This document shows, piece by piece, positions 37,301 through 48,790 of a DNA stretch of 64,000 bases. Every line of letters starts with the position of its first letter. Within the stretch, counting starts at the first letter, position 1. Below the pieces are notes generated by a model. It made no database searches, had not been told where the DNA came from, and saw only the letters and a program-made list of their open reading frames with translations. The stretch lies in the NCBI GenBank assembly GCA_964006375.1, contig OZ023267.1:24114739-24178738 (forward strand), given 5' to 3'. The translations under genes were made by a program, and so were the position numbers. Source of the DNA: Tillus elongatus (taxonomy: Eukaryota > Arthropoda > Insecta > Coleoptera > Cleridae).

Positions 37301-38479
37301 TATTATCGTGGAAAATCAAAAGAATTAGATGTCTTCCAAAGTTGCTAAAAGAAAAACACAAAACGGTTTCGTATTCAGTAAAGCTAGTATCTTTTTTCTA
37401 GATGTAGTTAAGTCGAGGTAGCGTTTCGTTGGAGCACCAAACCACCTCCCAAAATTTTGAAGCGCGCCAAATCTCAAATGAGAGCGCGCGCGCTGATTCC
37501 ATGCTCTTCCAGCACCAACTTTTTTTTCTTCATGATAAAAGTACGAACACCAAAACGCATACTACGTACGTGTTGTACTGTAACTGTACTGACTGTACTA
37601 ATCACACCAATTCTCCTTGCTTGGCTGGAACCCGCGGACCAACAAAGCTCGCGACCCAGTGACCAAGTAGCTGCTTACCAAGTACTCTAGTCTAGTCGTT
37701 TTATATCAAATAATATATTGTATTTTTATGTGCTTTGTACGTCCTCATGTTATATAATATGAATATGATAGTAGGACGATGTCTGTTTCGATAAGTAGTG
37801 TAGATATTTGTTAGGACTGACCGAGTTTATCACATATGTATGACATAATATATATGTAGGTGTTTGTTGTTGTAAGGCCGCGCGCACTGGCCGTGCGGGG
37901 GCCCGATAGTCTTGTCTCCAGGCCCCCCTAGCTAGCCGCTTTGTCCGTCATCGTTCCTGCCATAGGTCCGCTCCGCAGACATCGCAGATACTCTATATTT
38001 GATAGCAATAGTTGCGTGTTATATCTGTGTGTAGTAGCTACGTGAGACATATCGTCGTTTCCCACCCCCCTGATAATGTGCTTCTTGTCCTATCTTGATC
38101 TCGACTTTGGCTTATTTCGCCGGGTTGCGCCTATAGCTTAGTCGCTTATATCGTGCTTCGTGTTGCGTCGCGTCGCGTTGCATGTCGCCCCGCCTCGCGC
38201 CTATATTATGCTTCTGCTATACTTTTAGCTCTTCTGAACTGTAAGACTGATGCGTCGTTGTAACTTTGGATGTTTGCTGTATGTATCAAGGCAATATATA
38301 TTATTGTAAGTAATATATATATTTTTGAGCTGTGTTTGTTATACACTGGACCGATGTTGAGCGCGTTTGTTAGTGTAGTTAGCCAAGTGGACGACAGGCT
38401 TTTTGTGGTTTTTTTTTCCATGTCTCCGTTGTTTCGCAATACCGGTATCAACATGGAGCAGTTATAAATAACACCAATG

Positions 38480-38504
38480 CCGAGGGGTGTGATTGAACCC
38501 TCGG
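38480..38504 (+). other. Perfect 7-bp stem-loop in the brat downstream region
   Basis: CCGAGGG (38,480-38,486) pairs with CCCTCGG (38,498-38,504) around an 11-nt loop. It sits just downstream of a GC/CpG-rich block (37,860-38,220) in the candidate long 3' UTR. It is not flanked by any repeat seen elsewhere in the window, so it could be an RNA element. No protein or tRNA signal fits it. Confidence 0.35.
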
Positions 38505-41500
38505 TGAGTTAATGTCGTCATAATTTCGCGAAGCTAGGTTAGGTCGTGTGTGTATGTGTACCACTTGGCTCTGTGAAGCTACGCTTGGCCTAGTCTCTGC
38601 ATGCGCCTGCGTCTACCTTAGATCGTGCACGTCACTCGTTTTGCGGCAGTGGACAATAATGTTAATCCACTTGTTGCCAACTAATATTTCCAAAGTATTT
38701 TCAAAGTTGTTAAATCAAAATGTTATGAAATTAAGGTGTCCTTCTCGTTTGAAGTTTTCTTTGGAACTCGATACATTCCGAACAGATGCTTTATTTTGTA
38801 TATGATCGTTATATTAGTGTGTGTGTATCACTCGATTATTATGGAGCACATTATCTGGCTAAAGCATTCCATGTATACACTGTTGGTCCTGTTACAATAT
38901 ATCTTAATAATTTATATGTTGTAATGATAAAAGTATTTTTAAAGTCGGAAAGTACCGTTGTAGTCCGGATTTGCTGTCGGACTGATTATTTGATTATTTG
39001 TCTGTTTCTTTTATTGTCGGAAGTTTCTATTTTTCATAGGACAGTTTCTTGTTATAATATAAAATAAGTGTGCCTAGTCAATAGAGTTCAGGTCAATTTT
39101 ACTAATAATTAATTAATATTAAAATGTTGTGCAGTTCCATCGATATTATTATGTAAGAGATGAGATGTTTGGATTAAGTGATAAGCGTTTATGGGAGAAC
39201 TGCGCATGCTAATCTCTTAAGGCACTGCAGTCTTTAATTTGAATTTTATTCTGATTCAGATAGTCCCAATATACAACATAATTGAATCTCTGCAAACATC
39301 AGAGAAGTCTATATAGAGACAACTGGGATTGACCCTGTAAAAAAAGACAAGAACTCGCAAAACCAAGCCAGACAAAAATAATTTGCACCATTCTTTATAT
39401 CTCATTTCATTTCTAGTCATTGTTTTTATATTAGGTATATGTATTTGTTGATTAGTTGTATGTTGAGAAACATAGTAACATGTATATTTTGTTATTGTCT
39501 TATACATTTATACAACGAAATTACAGCAAAAAAGATGGCACCCTTTTGACTTCATGTTAAGCTATAAAATATGTTAATTAATTACAAAATAAATTTCCTC
39601 GATTAACTCTCATTATTTAGAATATCAAGATTACTAAAAGGAACAACTTAACATCAAAAACCTATTAAATAACATCTTTAAATAAGTTAGTGTTTCCTAG
39701 TGTGTAAAATCGATGTATAATGAATCTTGTGTATACTAAACAAGTTACTATGATTGTCTATTTGTATAAGATTGTACAAATCGTTACCACCATACTACTG
39801 TAGATGTATAGATGAAAAGCCAACATTTGTAACAGTTGAGAGAGTTTTTACTTTCAGAGTTCGCATTTCGTTACATTGTTTTTTGTAGTTTTTACTAAAC
39901 TGGTGTATAACTGGTGCTAAATTTGTTTACTTTCAACAGTCTGAAAGCGTTTGTACACATCTAGCGGTTTTTAGCTTAGCGTAAACACAAAATGTTTTGA
40001 ACCGATATTTTTCACATGACCGAACTTTATATGAAAAGTTCAAAATATTATCTTTAAAGCTTTGCTTTTCTTCTTCAACAATGCCTAAATTGCCAGTTTT
40101 TTATTGTAAAAAAAAACAAATTTCTGTTTGTTTATCCAAACCTGCTGCTCTCAAATTCGTAGTTAAAACATTTTGTGTTTATTTGAATACATGTAAAAAC
40201 TTGCCCCTTTTCGAGTCCATTAATTAAAGAACACATTAAGAGAAGAAAGTATCTGTAAAAGTCTTATGGGGACTATTAATCTACCCATCAGTCCTCGAAA
40301 TCTCTTTTGACGATCTTATATTTCAGCAGAATCTTTGAATTGAATCAATGCTATCCTTCAACGTCCTAAAGACCGTACACAGATTTAAATTATCAGAATT
40401 TACAAGCTACAAATAGTTGAAGGGGTATATTTATTATTTCATCTGTATAATATATTAAATTCACAGGCCAGAAGCTTTTGCAGATTTGGATTCTTAGTGT
40501 CGCCATCTAGAATGGCTGTGCTCTGTTTTTAGGGAATAAGTTCTGACCTGCGATAGTAGTAGTAGATGAATATCATATTATCTCTCAGTTTGACTTACAT
40601 TTTTTTTTGTGCTTAAAAAACTTGGATTCCCCTCTTGAAATGGAAAGGTGACCTAGCAAAATTTGCAGTTTTTAATGTAACAAAAGTATCAACAACAAAA
40701 TTGGCCCAAATGAAGCTATGTTCTTAAACTGTAATTATATGTGTAAATGTTGTCGAATGCAACTAAGAAAAAATTTTAGAATCCTGCGATTAGCCTGTTT
40801 TTCATTTTAATCACATTATGTCGAATTGTTTAAAAAAAATTACATACTTTTATTGTCAAGTGATGAGCTCACACTTTTTTTAATGACATCTGCTAGTGTT
40901 ACCTGCGATTTTGAAGGACCAAGAATTTGTCCGAATGACTATATAAATAACATTTTGACATAGTACCAAAAAAATTGAGAAATTAATTACTGAATGTTAA
41001 ATAAAACACATTCATTTGCACCCAAAATGAGCAGTGAAAAACTACAGCTTACAAAGTAAAAGTGTCCAAAATTTCAGCATTCACTCGTTGATTCTTAGAA
41101 AGTTTATCCACAAAACCTCTTAAAACATTATTGAGAATACTTCAGTAATTTGTAGATTTTTTTTTTGTCCAAAACTATTTTTCACATCTTCCATGTGGTG
41201 TGGTCTGGCACAATAAAATTTAATTTTATGCAACAGCAAAAAGATCTAGGGGTGTAAAGTCAGGCAATCTGGGAGGCCACCAGTCTACTGATTTACCTTG
41301 CAAGAAAGCATTGATTCCAAAAAAACTAGCACACAAGACAGTCATTTTGCTGATACCAAAGAATATTATTTGGCATATATTTTGATTCTTTCTTATGATT
41401 TTTATAAATTGTTAAGAATATGTATAATCTAAATTTATAATAATACATTTTTTTCGATTGAGATTTTTATATTGTAATTTGGACAAGTGATCTTTCCAAA

Positions 41501-42164
41501 ACACGTAAAAACTGGGTTAGAAACGAATGTAGAATAATTATTTTGCAATTTGTTCCTTTAAATAACTAAATTTACGTTTTACAGTTTTGAAAAACAGCTT
41601 TTAAATTTGTATTTCGTATGTTTTATATACTTAACACAGTGTTTAGTGAAACAATATTTTTCTGGGAATATTATACATATAGCTTGTTTTTCTCCACTTT
41701 ACTGTCATCTCAATTACAAATATATTGTGATGTTCATGGAAAACATACCTTACTAGATGTGTACATGCGACAAGATTGCTCTATTTTCCAGTATATAGTG
41801 TAAAAAAAAAATTGTTTAGACTGCAGAAGCCTTCGACTGACTGTCTAAAGTCAAAGGTTCTAAAATTACCTTGATAAAAAAAAGGGGGAGCGAGCGACTG
41901 AAAAATCCACAAAAAAGGAAGCGAAAGCTCGATTTTTGTTAGGTTTGGGGTTTTTCGGTTTTTTGTTCCTGTTTGTAGGAGAAAGGTTTGCACTGACAGC
42001 ATTTACTCCGTACGCATGTTCTAACCTTGTCGTTATAACATTATTTTAATATTTATTTATTTATTTAATATGTTTATTTTAGTGTCTACTGTCATATTGA
42101 GTACAATTCGATGATTAAGTCATATCAGTTTGTTACAAGCGTGTATTATTGCAGTGGTGTATCT

Positions 42165-42170
42165 AATAAA
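42165..42170 (+). terminator. Candidate distal poly(A) signal
   Basis: AATAAA followed 10-20 bases later by a T/G-rich stretch (TTTCGTTTGCTTGG). It is the last good hexamer before the repeat-dense region starts at about 42,480, so it is the natural distal end for a long brat 3' UTR. Confidence 0.35.
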
Positions 42171-42486
42171 GCATTTCGTTTGCTTGGATCTTGACTTAAA
42201 TTATTTAATATATTTATTAACTGTAGTTAGTACCCTATTCCCATTAACCACTAACACATGACTAACACCTGGAGAGGAGGGGGTAGTTTATGGGTTAGCG
42301 TAGTTAGCCAATGAGGTGATTTCTAATTACGAGTAGTAACTAACCTATCATGGGTAATCTGAGGAATGTTTAGTTTTGCATTAATTTTATAAACATCACC
42401 ACATTTTTAAATTGATACGAAATCACTGCATGATCAAATATTAGACAAAATCTTCAGTAATGTGACCAGCGGTCCAAATTAAAACA

Positions 42487-42990
42487 ATACAGATATAGAG
42501 ACTTCTTCTCTGGCTTTCCAAGAGTAGATTTTCTTCGCTGTAACCGATTTCACAGCTTCACACATCATCAGGCAGGAAAAAAAATTGTCAAGCAACGAAA
42601 CCAATTACAGCGAAGAGAGCCAACAACACTTTAGAAACCAGAGAAGAGGTCTCTATATCTATATTTAGTATGAAACGGTTTCACCAAGTGAAGGCAACGA
42701 CAATTAACAAATTAAAACTGTATAACTTCTGAATGTCACGACGTCTGGGATATACATACTTTTAAGGTAAAACAGACTACACTTCCAGACTGTATTTATT
42801 GATAAAGGCCCTATGTGTGTCTGCTCATATAACCTAAGCCACCTTCATCGGCTTCCTGAAAAATTACAAAAGTGGTTGTGTCAGAAAGTTTCTGGTACGT
42901 TGTCAAGTTGTTACCTTCTCTAAATAAAAGAACTTTCACCATCAATATGATGCAAAGTATTATGTAGTAAGCGAAAAAGCTGTTATCTAA
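42487..42990 (+). repeat. Foldback unit with CTGATGA/GAAAC motifs and a shared extension
   Basis: The first part is a hairpin: TCTCTGGCTTTCC through CATCATCAGG (42,507-42,575) mirrors 42,585-42,655 (CGAAACCAATTACAGCGAAG, ACCAGAGAAGAGG). The extension 42,760-42,920 (CTTCCAGACTGTATTTATTG, ATAAAGGCCCTATG, CTCATATAACCTAAGCC, GAAAGTTTCTGGTA) matches the minus strand of 45,967-46,125. The family may be Penelope-like, but no protein is present to prove it. Confidence 0.55.
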
Positions 42991-45033
42991 AGATTGACAT
43001 CAAGTGGGTGTGAATCTGGTTGGTAGTGAGGTCACCATTAGCTGCTGAACCCTAACCTAATGTATCTATCCATCAGATTTTATTATTTGCAAGATGAGAA
43101 ACACTGCTAGAGTCACAAGATGTTAAGAAATAAAGCCTACTACTTACCTAGTTCTGAGTTGTTCTGTCAGAGGTCCCATATTTGTTGGATCCCCTGATTA
43201 GAACCTGGTAACTTTAAGTTGTAGATATCTCGGAAAAAGTTAGTCAGAATTATCTATTGAATCGCCGCCAAATATAGGAAATATTGGTTAGGAATTACTT
43301 TTCAATTAAACAGATATGTTAATGTAACAAAGTATTAAATTTATTGATATAAATTAAATTTGGAATAGCAAGCAAAATTAAATAAACATGGTTGGTAAGT
43401 CTCAAATAAACATTCATCATACACAAATAAAAATCAATTAAACAGCAAGAATTTCAAGAAAAAAATTAGCATTTCACATACATATAACAAAATAATAAGA
43501 TAAAAATGGTTGTATGTCACTAAAATATCAATATTAGCTACTTGAGGTATATCAAAAGTCAAATGCTGTATTTTACAGCTCAAAAGCAAACACAAATTAG
43601 TAGGTAAATTACTTGACGTTTGTCAATCAACTCGGTTAATTATTCAATAAGTTAACTGGCCAGTTCTTTGAGTGAGCCTCCATAAAAAAATATTCCTACG
43701 TGAAATTTCTACATTAGTTATTGAAAATGAAAGATGTTAAAAAGAATGTACAGGTTAGATATTTTACAGACGAAATTTGCTAATTACAATTTCGAGAAAT
43801 ATGTATTTGAATTCACAAAATTGACAAAATTCTAAGATTAAACAGGAAATTTACAGCTATCCTTACAGCACCTCCCTGACACTATTTTTTGGTTCAACTT
43901 TGATTACGATATTTTGAAAGTTCAAGTTGTAAGGGTTCAAATATTAGATTGCTGCTTGAGAAATTCTGTTGATTTATAGAGATATGATTTATATCGACTA
44001 ACCAAGACCTGCACTGGGTTACCTGATGACCCTATGAAGATGCTTTCCAACTGCGATCCGCTATCAATGCCTGACACAAACTTCAATAAGAGAAGGAATG
44101 CTGGAGAGAATGATTGGTAGTTCCCATTAGCGGTTATTGGGCCGGTGGATTTTGTTGCTCCAATACTAGGAAACAATTTCTTCCCTATGTCGATACGCTG
44201 AATTACTTTGACGAAAACTTTTCAAACAATTAAAACATAAATTGGCTCAAGTGAAATTTACTGCCAGTTGACTCATAATTCACTAATACTCAAACTATTT
44301 CTGATTAACGTAAGAAATACACCAGCTCGGAAACAAAGGATCACTGTTAACTCGTGTTGTTATGCTAAACACGGCGTTTATTTAAATTCAAGAGCCGCTC
44401 AAGTGACTAAACAATCACTGACGATTATTATTAGATAGTATAGATAACAGAAAGGGTTTTATTACCCCTTTTCAAGATAAATCTTAGCCATCGCAACTAA
44501 AAGGTGGTCACACGGCGACGTGCCAGCTTGGACTCCCCTGATCTAACGTCTGTTTCTCTCGAGATTCAAATTCCCTTTCCCTTACCACCTACATCCCTCG
44601 CCTATAGTTCAGGACCTCCAAGGTTAATTTCATCACCGAGTTGCAGATACATTCTCGGCCCCCCCTTAACATTGAAAATGGTCCCGTACTTACCTAACGA
44701 ATTTTCAATAAGATGAAGTAATAATTTCTTCTAGAACATTCTCAACGGATATTTTGTTTACTTAAACGCACTTCCAAGAAAATGCGACACATTATTTACT
44801 AACAAAGCTATATTGCGTCTTTAGATATCTGAATTTTAACGTACACATTTAAAATGCAGTACGGTGTTCAGGGTAGTTAAACACTGGCGACTTTTCATCA
44901 AATAATTTTTGAAATCCAAAACTCGAAGTATTTAATATCGATAAGGTTTTTTGGTCACTATTTAGATACCTGGGGGCTTTCTAAGTGTTTTTAAGCCAGT
45001 AATGATTCCAGGTAAAAAGTGAATCGTTACAAA
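42991..45033. other. Unassigned stretch with a 79-codon minus-strand ORF
   Basis: The ORF at 43,937-44,176 on the minus strand opens MFPSIGATKSTGPITANGNY and has no domain I recognise. Downstream on that strand lie AATAAAACCC-type sequence (near 44,460) and a GC-rich block (44,500-44,700), which could be a decayed LTR element, but I found no paired LTRs, primer-binding site or target duplication. Confidence 0.3.
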
Positions 45034-45966
45034 ATATCCCATGACACAAGTGGTTACACAAGTCTAAACAGTCTTACAAGCAAAGTCTACATTAAAAGTA
45101 AATTTAAAGCTAAAATACTCTGTTAACAGTTAAGTTAGTAAAATTAAAGCTGAAAAGTTAAAAACGCCCAAATGTCAAAGCTTGGTCAAAACACCTCCAT
45201 GCAGTAAAAACAACAATACAAAAGTGGTAAAACGGGCCAGAGCCCGTGTAAGTTAAGCGTAGAGTGCACTGACACACTACAATCCAATGTCTTTAAACAA
45301 ATAGCAACAGGTAGAGAAGCTGTTGAGGCAGGCTGCACAATCAGAGCAGAACTTTCAGCATGTGTAGCCATTTTGGTTTGATTCTTAATACGTATCATAG
45401 GTTGAACTCCATGTTTTTCTCTGAAAGTTCTGCTCTGATTGTGCAGCCTGCCTCAGCAGCTTCTTTACCTGTTGCTATTTGTTCAAAGACATTAGATTGT
45501 AGTGTGTCGGTGCACTTTAAGCTTAACTTAAACGGGCTCTGACCCGTTTTATCACTTTTGTATTGTTGTTTTTACTGCATGGAAGTGCTTCGACCAAGCT
45601 TTGACATTTGGGCGTTTTAACTTTTTAGCTTTAATTTTTACAAATGTAGGTAACTGTTAACAAAGTATGTTAGCTTTGACTTTTTTTCTCTCCCTCAGGG
45701 CTCGCCCGCGGCTTTCCCGCCCGATGGCACTGCAGCCCTTGGCCTATTGTGCATTACCCTCCACCTTAAGCTCGATCTCAACGACAGAAGTGATTTGAAA
45801 AATCATCCGCTGCCGGTGAGTCTCGAACCGTCGTCCCCTGAGTCCGAATTGGGAAGTTTTACTCGACTTTCCAACACGGCCACGGCGGCGCTAGCTTTGA
45901 CTTTACTTTTAATGTAGACTTTGGTTGTAAGATTGTTTAGACTTGTGTAACCGCTTGTGTCATGGG
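45034..45966. repeat. Long inverted repeat, about 0.93 kb
   Basis: The left arm 45,034-45,360 starts ATATCCCATGACACAAGTGG and includes AAACGGGCCAGAGCCCG, AATAGCAACAGGTAGAGAAG and CTGCACAATCAGAGCAGAAC. The right arm, about 45,418-45,966, mirrors it at high identity, around a loop of some 55 bp. The right arm is longer because it carries the SINE at 45,684-45,891. Short ORFs in both arms are mutual shadows. Confidence 0.9.
45684..45891 (-). mobile_element. tRNA-derived SINE with LINE-derived 3' tail
   Basis: On the minus strand it starts GCGCCGCCGTGGCCGTGTTG. An A-box-like TGGCCGTGTTGG lies at 45,871-45,882 and a B-box GGTTCGAGACTC at 45,818-45,829, about 41 bp apart, as in a pol III internal promoter. 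The last ~85 bp are homologous to the 3' ends of the LINEs at 7,172 and 18,351 (CGAGCCCTGAGGG plus an A-rich tail). The 13-bp target-site duplication TAGCTTTGACTTT lies at 45,671-45,683 and 45,892-45,904. The opposite arm of the host inverted repeat lacks the insertion. Confidence 0.9.
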
Positions 45967-46135
45967 ATATTTGCCAATCTACCAGAAACTTTGTTTCTGA
46001 CAACCACTTTTCTAATTTTTCAGGAATCCCCTGGAGATGGCTTAGGTTATATGAGCCGAAACGCGTAGGGCCTTTATCAATAAATACAGTCTGGAAGTAT
46101 AGCCTTATTGTCTATTTTACCTTAGAAAAATTAAA
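45967..46135 (-). repeat. Second copy of the 42,760-42,920 repeat
   Basis: On the minus strand CTTCCAGACTGTATTTATTG, ATAAAGGCCCTACGCG, CTCATATAACCTAAGCC and AGAAAAGTGGTTGTC follow in order. On the + strand it has GGCTTAGGTTATATGAGCC followed by GAAACGCGTAGGG. Confidence 0.7.
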
Positions 46136-46728
46136 ACTGTTATTTTTAAAAAAACAAACCAGATTCACCATGAAGAAAGCTGTGATATTTTCTTTCAATA
46201 CGAATCATACTCTCCACCTAACTGTGGAAACAATATCTGACAAATGGCCATCATTTCAAGGATGTTACACATTACTGTTTCGTGTAGTGGAGTTTGAGTT
46301 TCGCCAATAAGAGTTTCGATATGATAATGCCAACCGCAGGAAACCCACACATATACAGGTAAAGCCACAATAAAAATTAAAAAATACCACCTAGTCCAGA
46401 AGGCCCTTAATCCCTCCATTAAAAGATAAATCTTTAAATTAACATCGAATTCGCGCCTATTTGAGTGATTTTTTTTGAATATCACTTGTGATTTTGTCAA
46501 TGATCTTGATGATAATTAATCAAAAGTTTCAGTTTAACAGGATACATGTGCTGTTCACCTGGCTTCAGGCTAGCATCTTGTCTGTAATCGATCTCAGTTT
46601 CGCACTGTAAAGGCAAAACCAGTTGCAAAGAAAATAAGTTGTGAAGTTAGAAAGTAGCCTCTATATCTGTTTATATATATTCCGAAAGGCTTTTGTGGTC
46701 ATTAGTGTGAGAAATACTTAATTCACTG
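46136..46728. other. No gene; 46,600-46,680 repeats the GAAACC-type unit
   Basis: CAAAACCAGTTGCAAAGAAA followed by TTGTGAAG and CCTCTATATCTGT aligns with 6,256-6,340 and 56,845-56,920. A 101-codon minus-strand ORF (46,195-46,500) has no recognisable domain. Confidence 0.4.
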
Positions 46729-47212
46729 ATTAAACAGGGTCTAGAACTTTGTTGAAACTCGACGTTTCTGGTCCTGTTTTGAAGCTAGTTTCAAGAGGTT
46801 AAAGATGAAAGGAATTCTAAGGTCTCAACCTGCCTACTCCCGAAATCTCACTAGAAACTGTCTCTTAAGGCCTCTGTTCAACCCTAGACCTGGGAGGGTT
46901 CTGACGACTGCTTGGTGGTTTTGTGGTAGAAACCCCGCCACAAATGATACGAAACTAACAAGGGCCGTCAGATACCTCTTAAGGTCTAGTGTTAAACACA
47001 CTGTGACTTCAGAGATGATGTCCAGTGAGATTTGAGAAGTAGGCAGATTGGGGCCTCATAATCGAACTACAACAACCTAACGTACCATTATCCACCGCTC
47101 GCTGTAAAGAGTAGACAGATTGAGCCTCTAGTGTTGAAAATGGCTCAAAAGCAGGAGCCAAAACGTCGAGTTTATCAAATTCTGGATACTGTTTAATCCA
47201 AGACCTAACTAG
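46729..47212. repeat. Inverted repeat, about 480 bp
   Basis: GATTAAACAGGGTCTAGAAC, AACTCGACGTTT, and CAACCTGCCTACTCCCGAAA at the left are mirrored on the minus strand from 47,212 inward (GATTAAACAGTATCCAGAAT, AAACTCGACGTTTTGGC, AATCTGCCTACTTCTCAAAT). The 76-codon ORF inside is not convincing. Confidence 0.65.

Positions 47213-47213
<1 letters not shown>

Positions 47214-47300
<87 letters not shown>
47214..47300. repeat. (TA)n microsatellite
   Basis: About 43 TA units immediately before the tandem repeat at 47,301. Confidence 0.95.
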
Positions 47301-47302
<2 letters not shown>

Positions 47303-48176
47303 TCCAAGTTACATAGTCTGTTAAATGGACAAAGTTGCTCAAATAACCGTTCGCATCTCTAAACTGTCACCGGAAATCGCATTGCCAAAACAAATGTTGG
47401 CGGTGTCGGCATAACTGCAATTTTTTCAAATTGAACCAGAATGAAATTTTCTCAGGAATCGATTGGATCTCGACCGTTCTTTGCAGTCGCCACGCTATCG
47501 CATCTCTAACGTCATGCATTACATAACTAGACCACGGATGTGCTGGTTCACGGTAATCGGGAACAATAGCTAACTTTCTTATCTTCGAAGTTACAGAGTC
47601 GGTTAAATGCACAAAATTGTCCAAATAACCATTCCCATCTCTAATCTGTCACTGGAAATCGCATTGCGCAACAAATGTCAGAGGTGTCGACAAATTTTTC
47701 TCAAATTGACCCATAGTGAAATTTTCTCAGGAATTGATTGCATCTCGACCGGTTGTCATGCTATTTCTTCTCTAACATCATGTACTCCATGAATAACTAT
47801 ACCACGGTTAAAAAAAGTTACTGCCCTTGTCTGACCTGAAGATATTTTGTGCTCCTTAATGAACTTAATTAACTACTGTCATTGAGATTTTTACACATTA
47901 TTTTTACATATATTATGTGCGGCACATCATTGGAATCTTGATCTCGGACTATACTAAGATTGAAATGGCTCAAAAGTGCACGAGTTGACGTTCAGTGAAA
48001 TGCCACCTCGAATATAATATAATTCATAAGAACATTTCATTATACTTCAATTTGAAAACATTGAGGTTAAATCGACACCTACGGCATTTGTTGCACAATG
48101 CAATTTTCGGTGACAGATTAGAGATGGGAAGGATTATTTGAGCAACTTTGTCCATTTAACTGACTCTGTATATGTG

Positions 48177-48179
<3 letters not shown>
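47301..48179. repeat. Tandem repeat of about 280 bp plus an inverted third copy
   Basis: Copies at 47,301-47,580 and 47,583-47,815 share CATCTCTAATCTGTCAC, TGGAAATCGCATTG, GAAATTTTCTCAGGAAT and GATCTCGACCG-type sequence. A third, minus-orientation partial copy (48,060-48,179: TTAAATGGACAAAGTTGCTC on the minus strand) lies next to another TA array. The outer ends of the group are therefore both TA runs. Confidence 0.65.

Positions 48180-48266
<87 letters not shown>
48180..48266. repeat. (TA)n microsatellite
   Basis: TGTATATGTGTATATGTATA followed by about 40 TA units. Confidence 0.95.
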
Positions 48267-48269
<3 letters not shown>

Positions 48270-48504
48270 CTGAACCAATCCAAAACAACCTCTTTAAATA
48301 CCAATGCTTCTGGCTGTTTCAAATGCGCTTTTTAAATTAAATAAAGTACAGCTATGATGTTGTCTTTTATCTTTTGATAATTTTCACTCATTTAGTAAAC
48401 ATTTTACCACTATTTATCAAGTATGATCACATGTAGTCCAGACTGATATTTGCCTAATATTTATTTTTGTCTATAAGTTACTACATCTGATTATATACTA
48501 CATT

Positions 48505-48561
48505 TTAGCGAATTTTCATTAAGAAAAATTCGCCAATAAAGAGGTTACAATGAAAAAATTA

Positions 48562-48646
<85 letters not shown>

Positions 48647-48790
48647 GTATGGATGCATCCGAGCGGTAACAAAAAAATACTCAACTGATTTGAACGAAAC
48701 TTGGCATATATCTTCATTGTATTAAGACCGCGGGCGAGTTCGTATATCAGCTATAACGGACATACCCCCCCCCCCCCCCCAAATATACAA
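48505..48790. repeat. TA-core repeat: flank, (TA)n and (C)16
   Basis: GCGAATTTTCATTAAG with AATTCGCCAATAAAGAGG precedes TA units at 48,569-48,644, the same context as 8,470-8,592. A homopolymer of 16 C lies at 48,765-48,780. Confidence 0.7.

Larger units (their letters stand above)
31314..42190 (+). other. Candidate very long brat 3' UTR, largely repeat-free
   Basis: About 10.9 kb downstream of the brat stop contain no convincing ORF and, apart from one hAT-like insertion at 33,628-34,348, none of the repeat families that crowd the rest of the window. The sequence is U-rich with alternating GC-rich blocks, and has intermediate AATAAA or ATTAAA sites near 33,151, 35,469, 39,589 and 41,003. 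A clear AATAAA at 42,165 lies just before the repeats resume at about 42,480. Pumilio-like TGTANATA octamers occur near 34,826 (TGTACATA) and 37,799 (TGTAGATA). Drosophila brat is, to my knowledge, among the genes with neural 3'-UTR extension. This is inference; a second unannotated non-coding transcript is the alternative. Confidence 0.4.

Noticed and set aside
42991..44900. Gypsy or BEL-type element suggested by AATAAA and GC-rich blocks on the minus strand
   Set aside because: No paired LTRs, protease, reverse transcriptase or integrase motifs were found.
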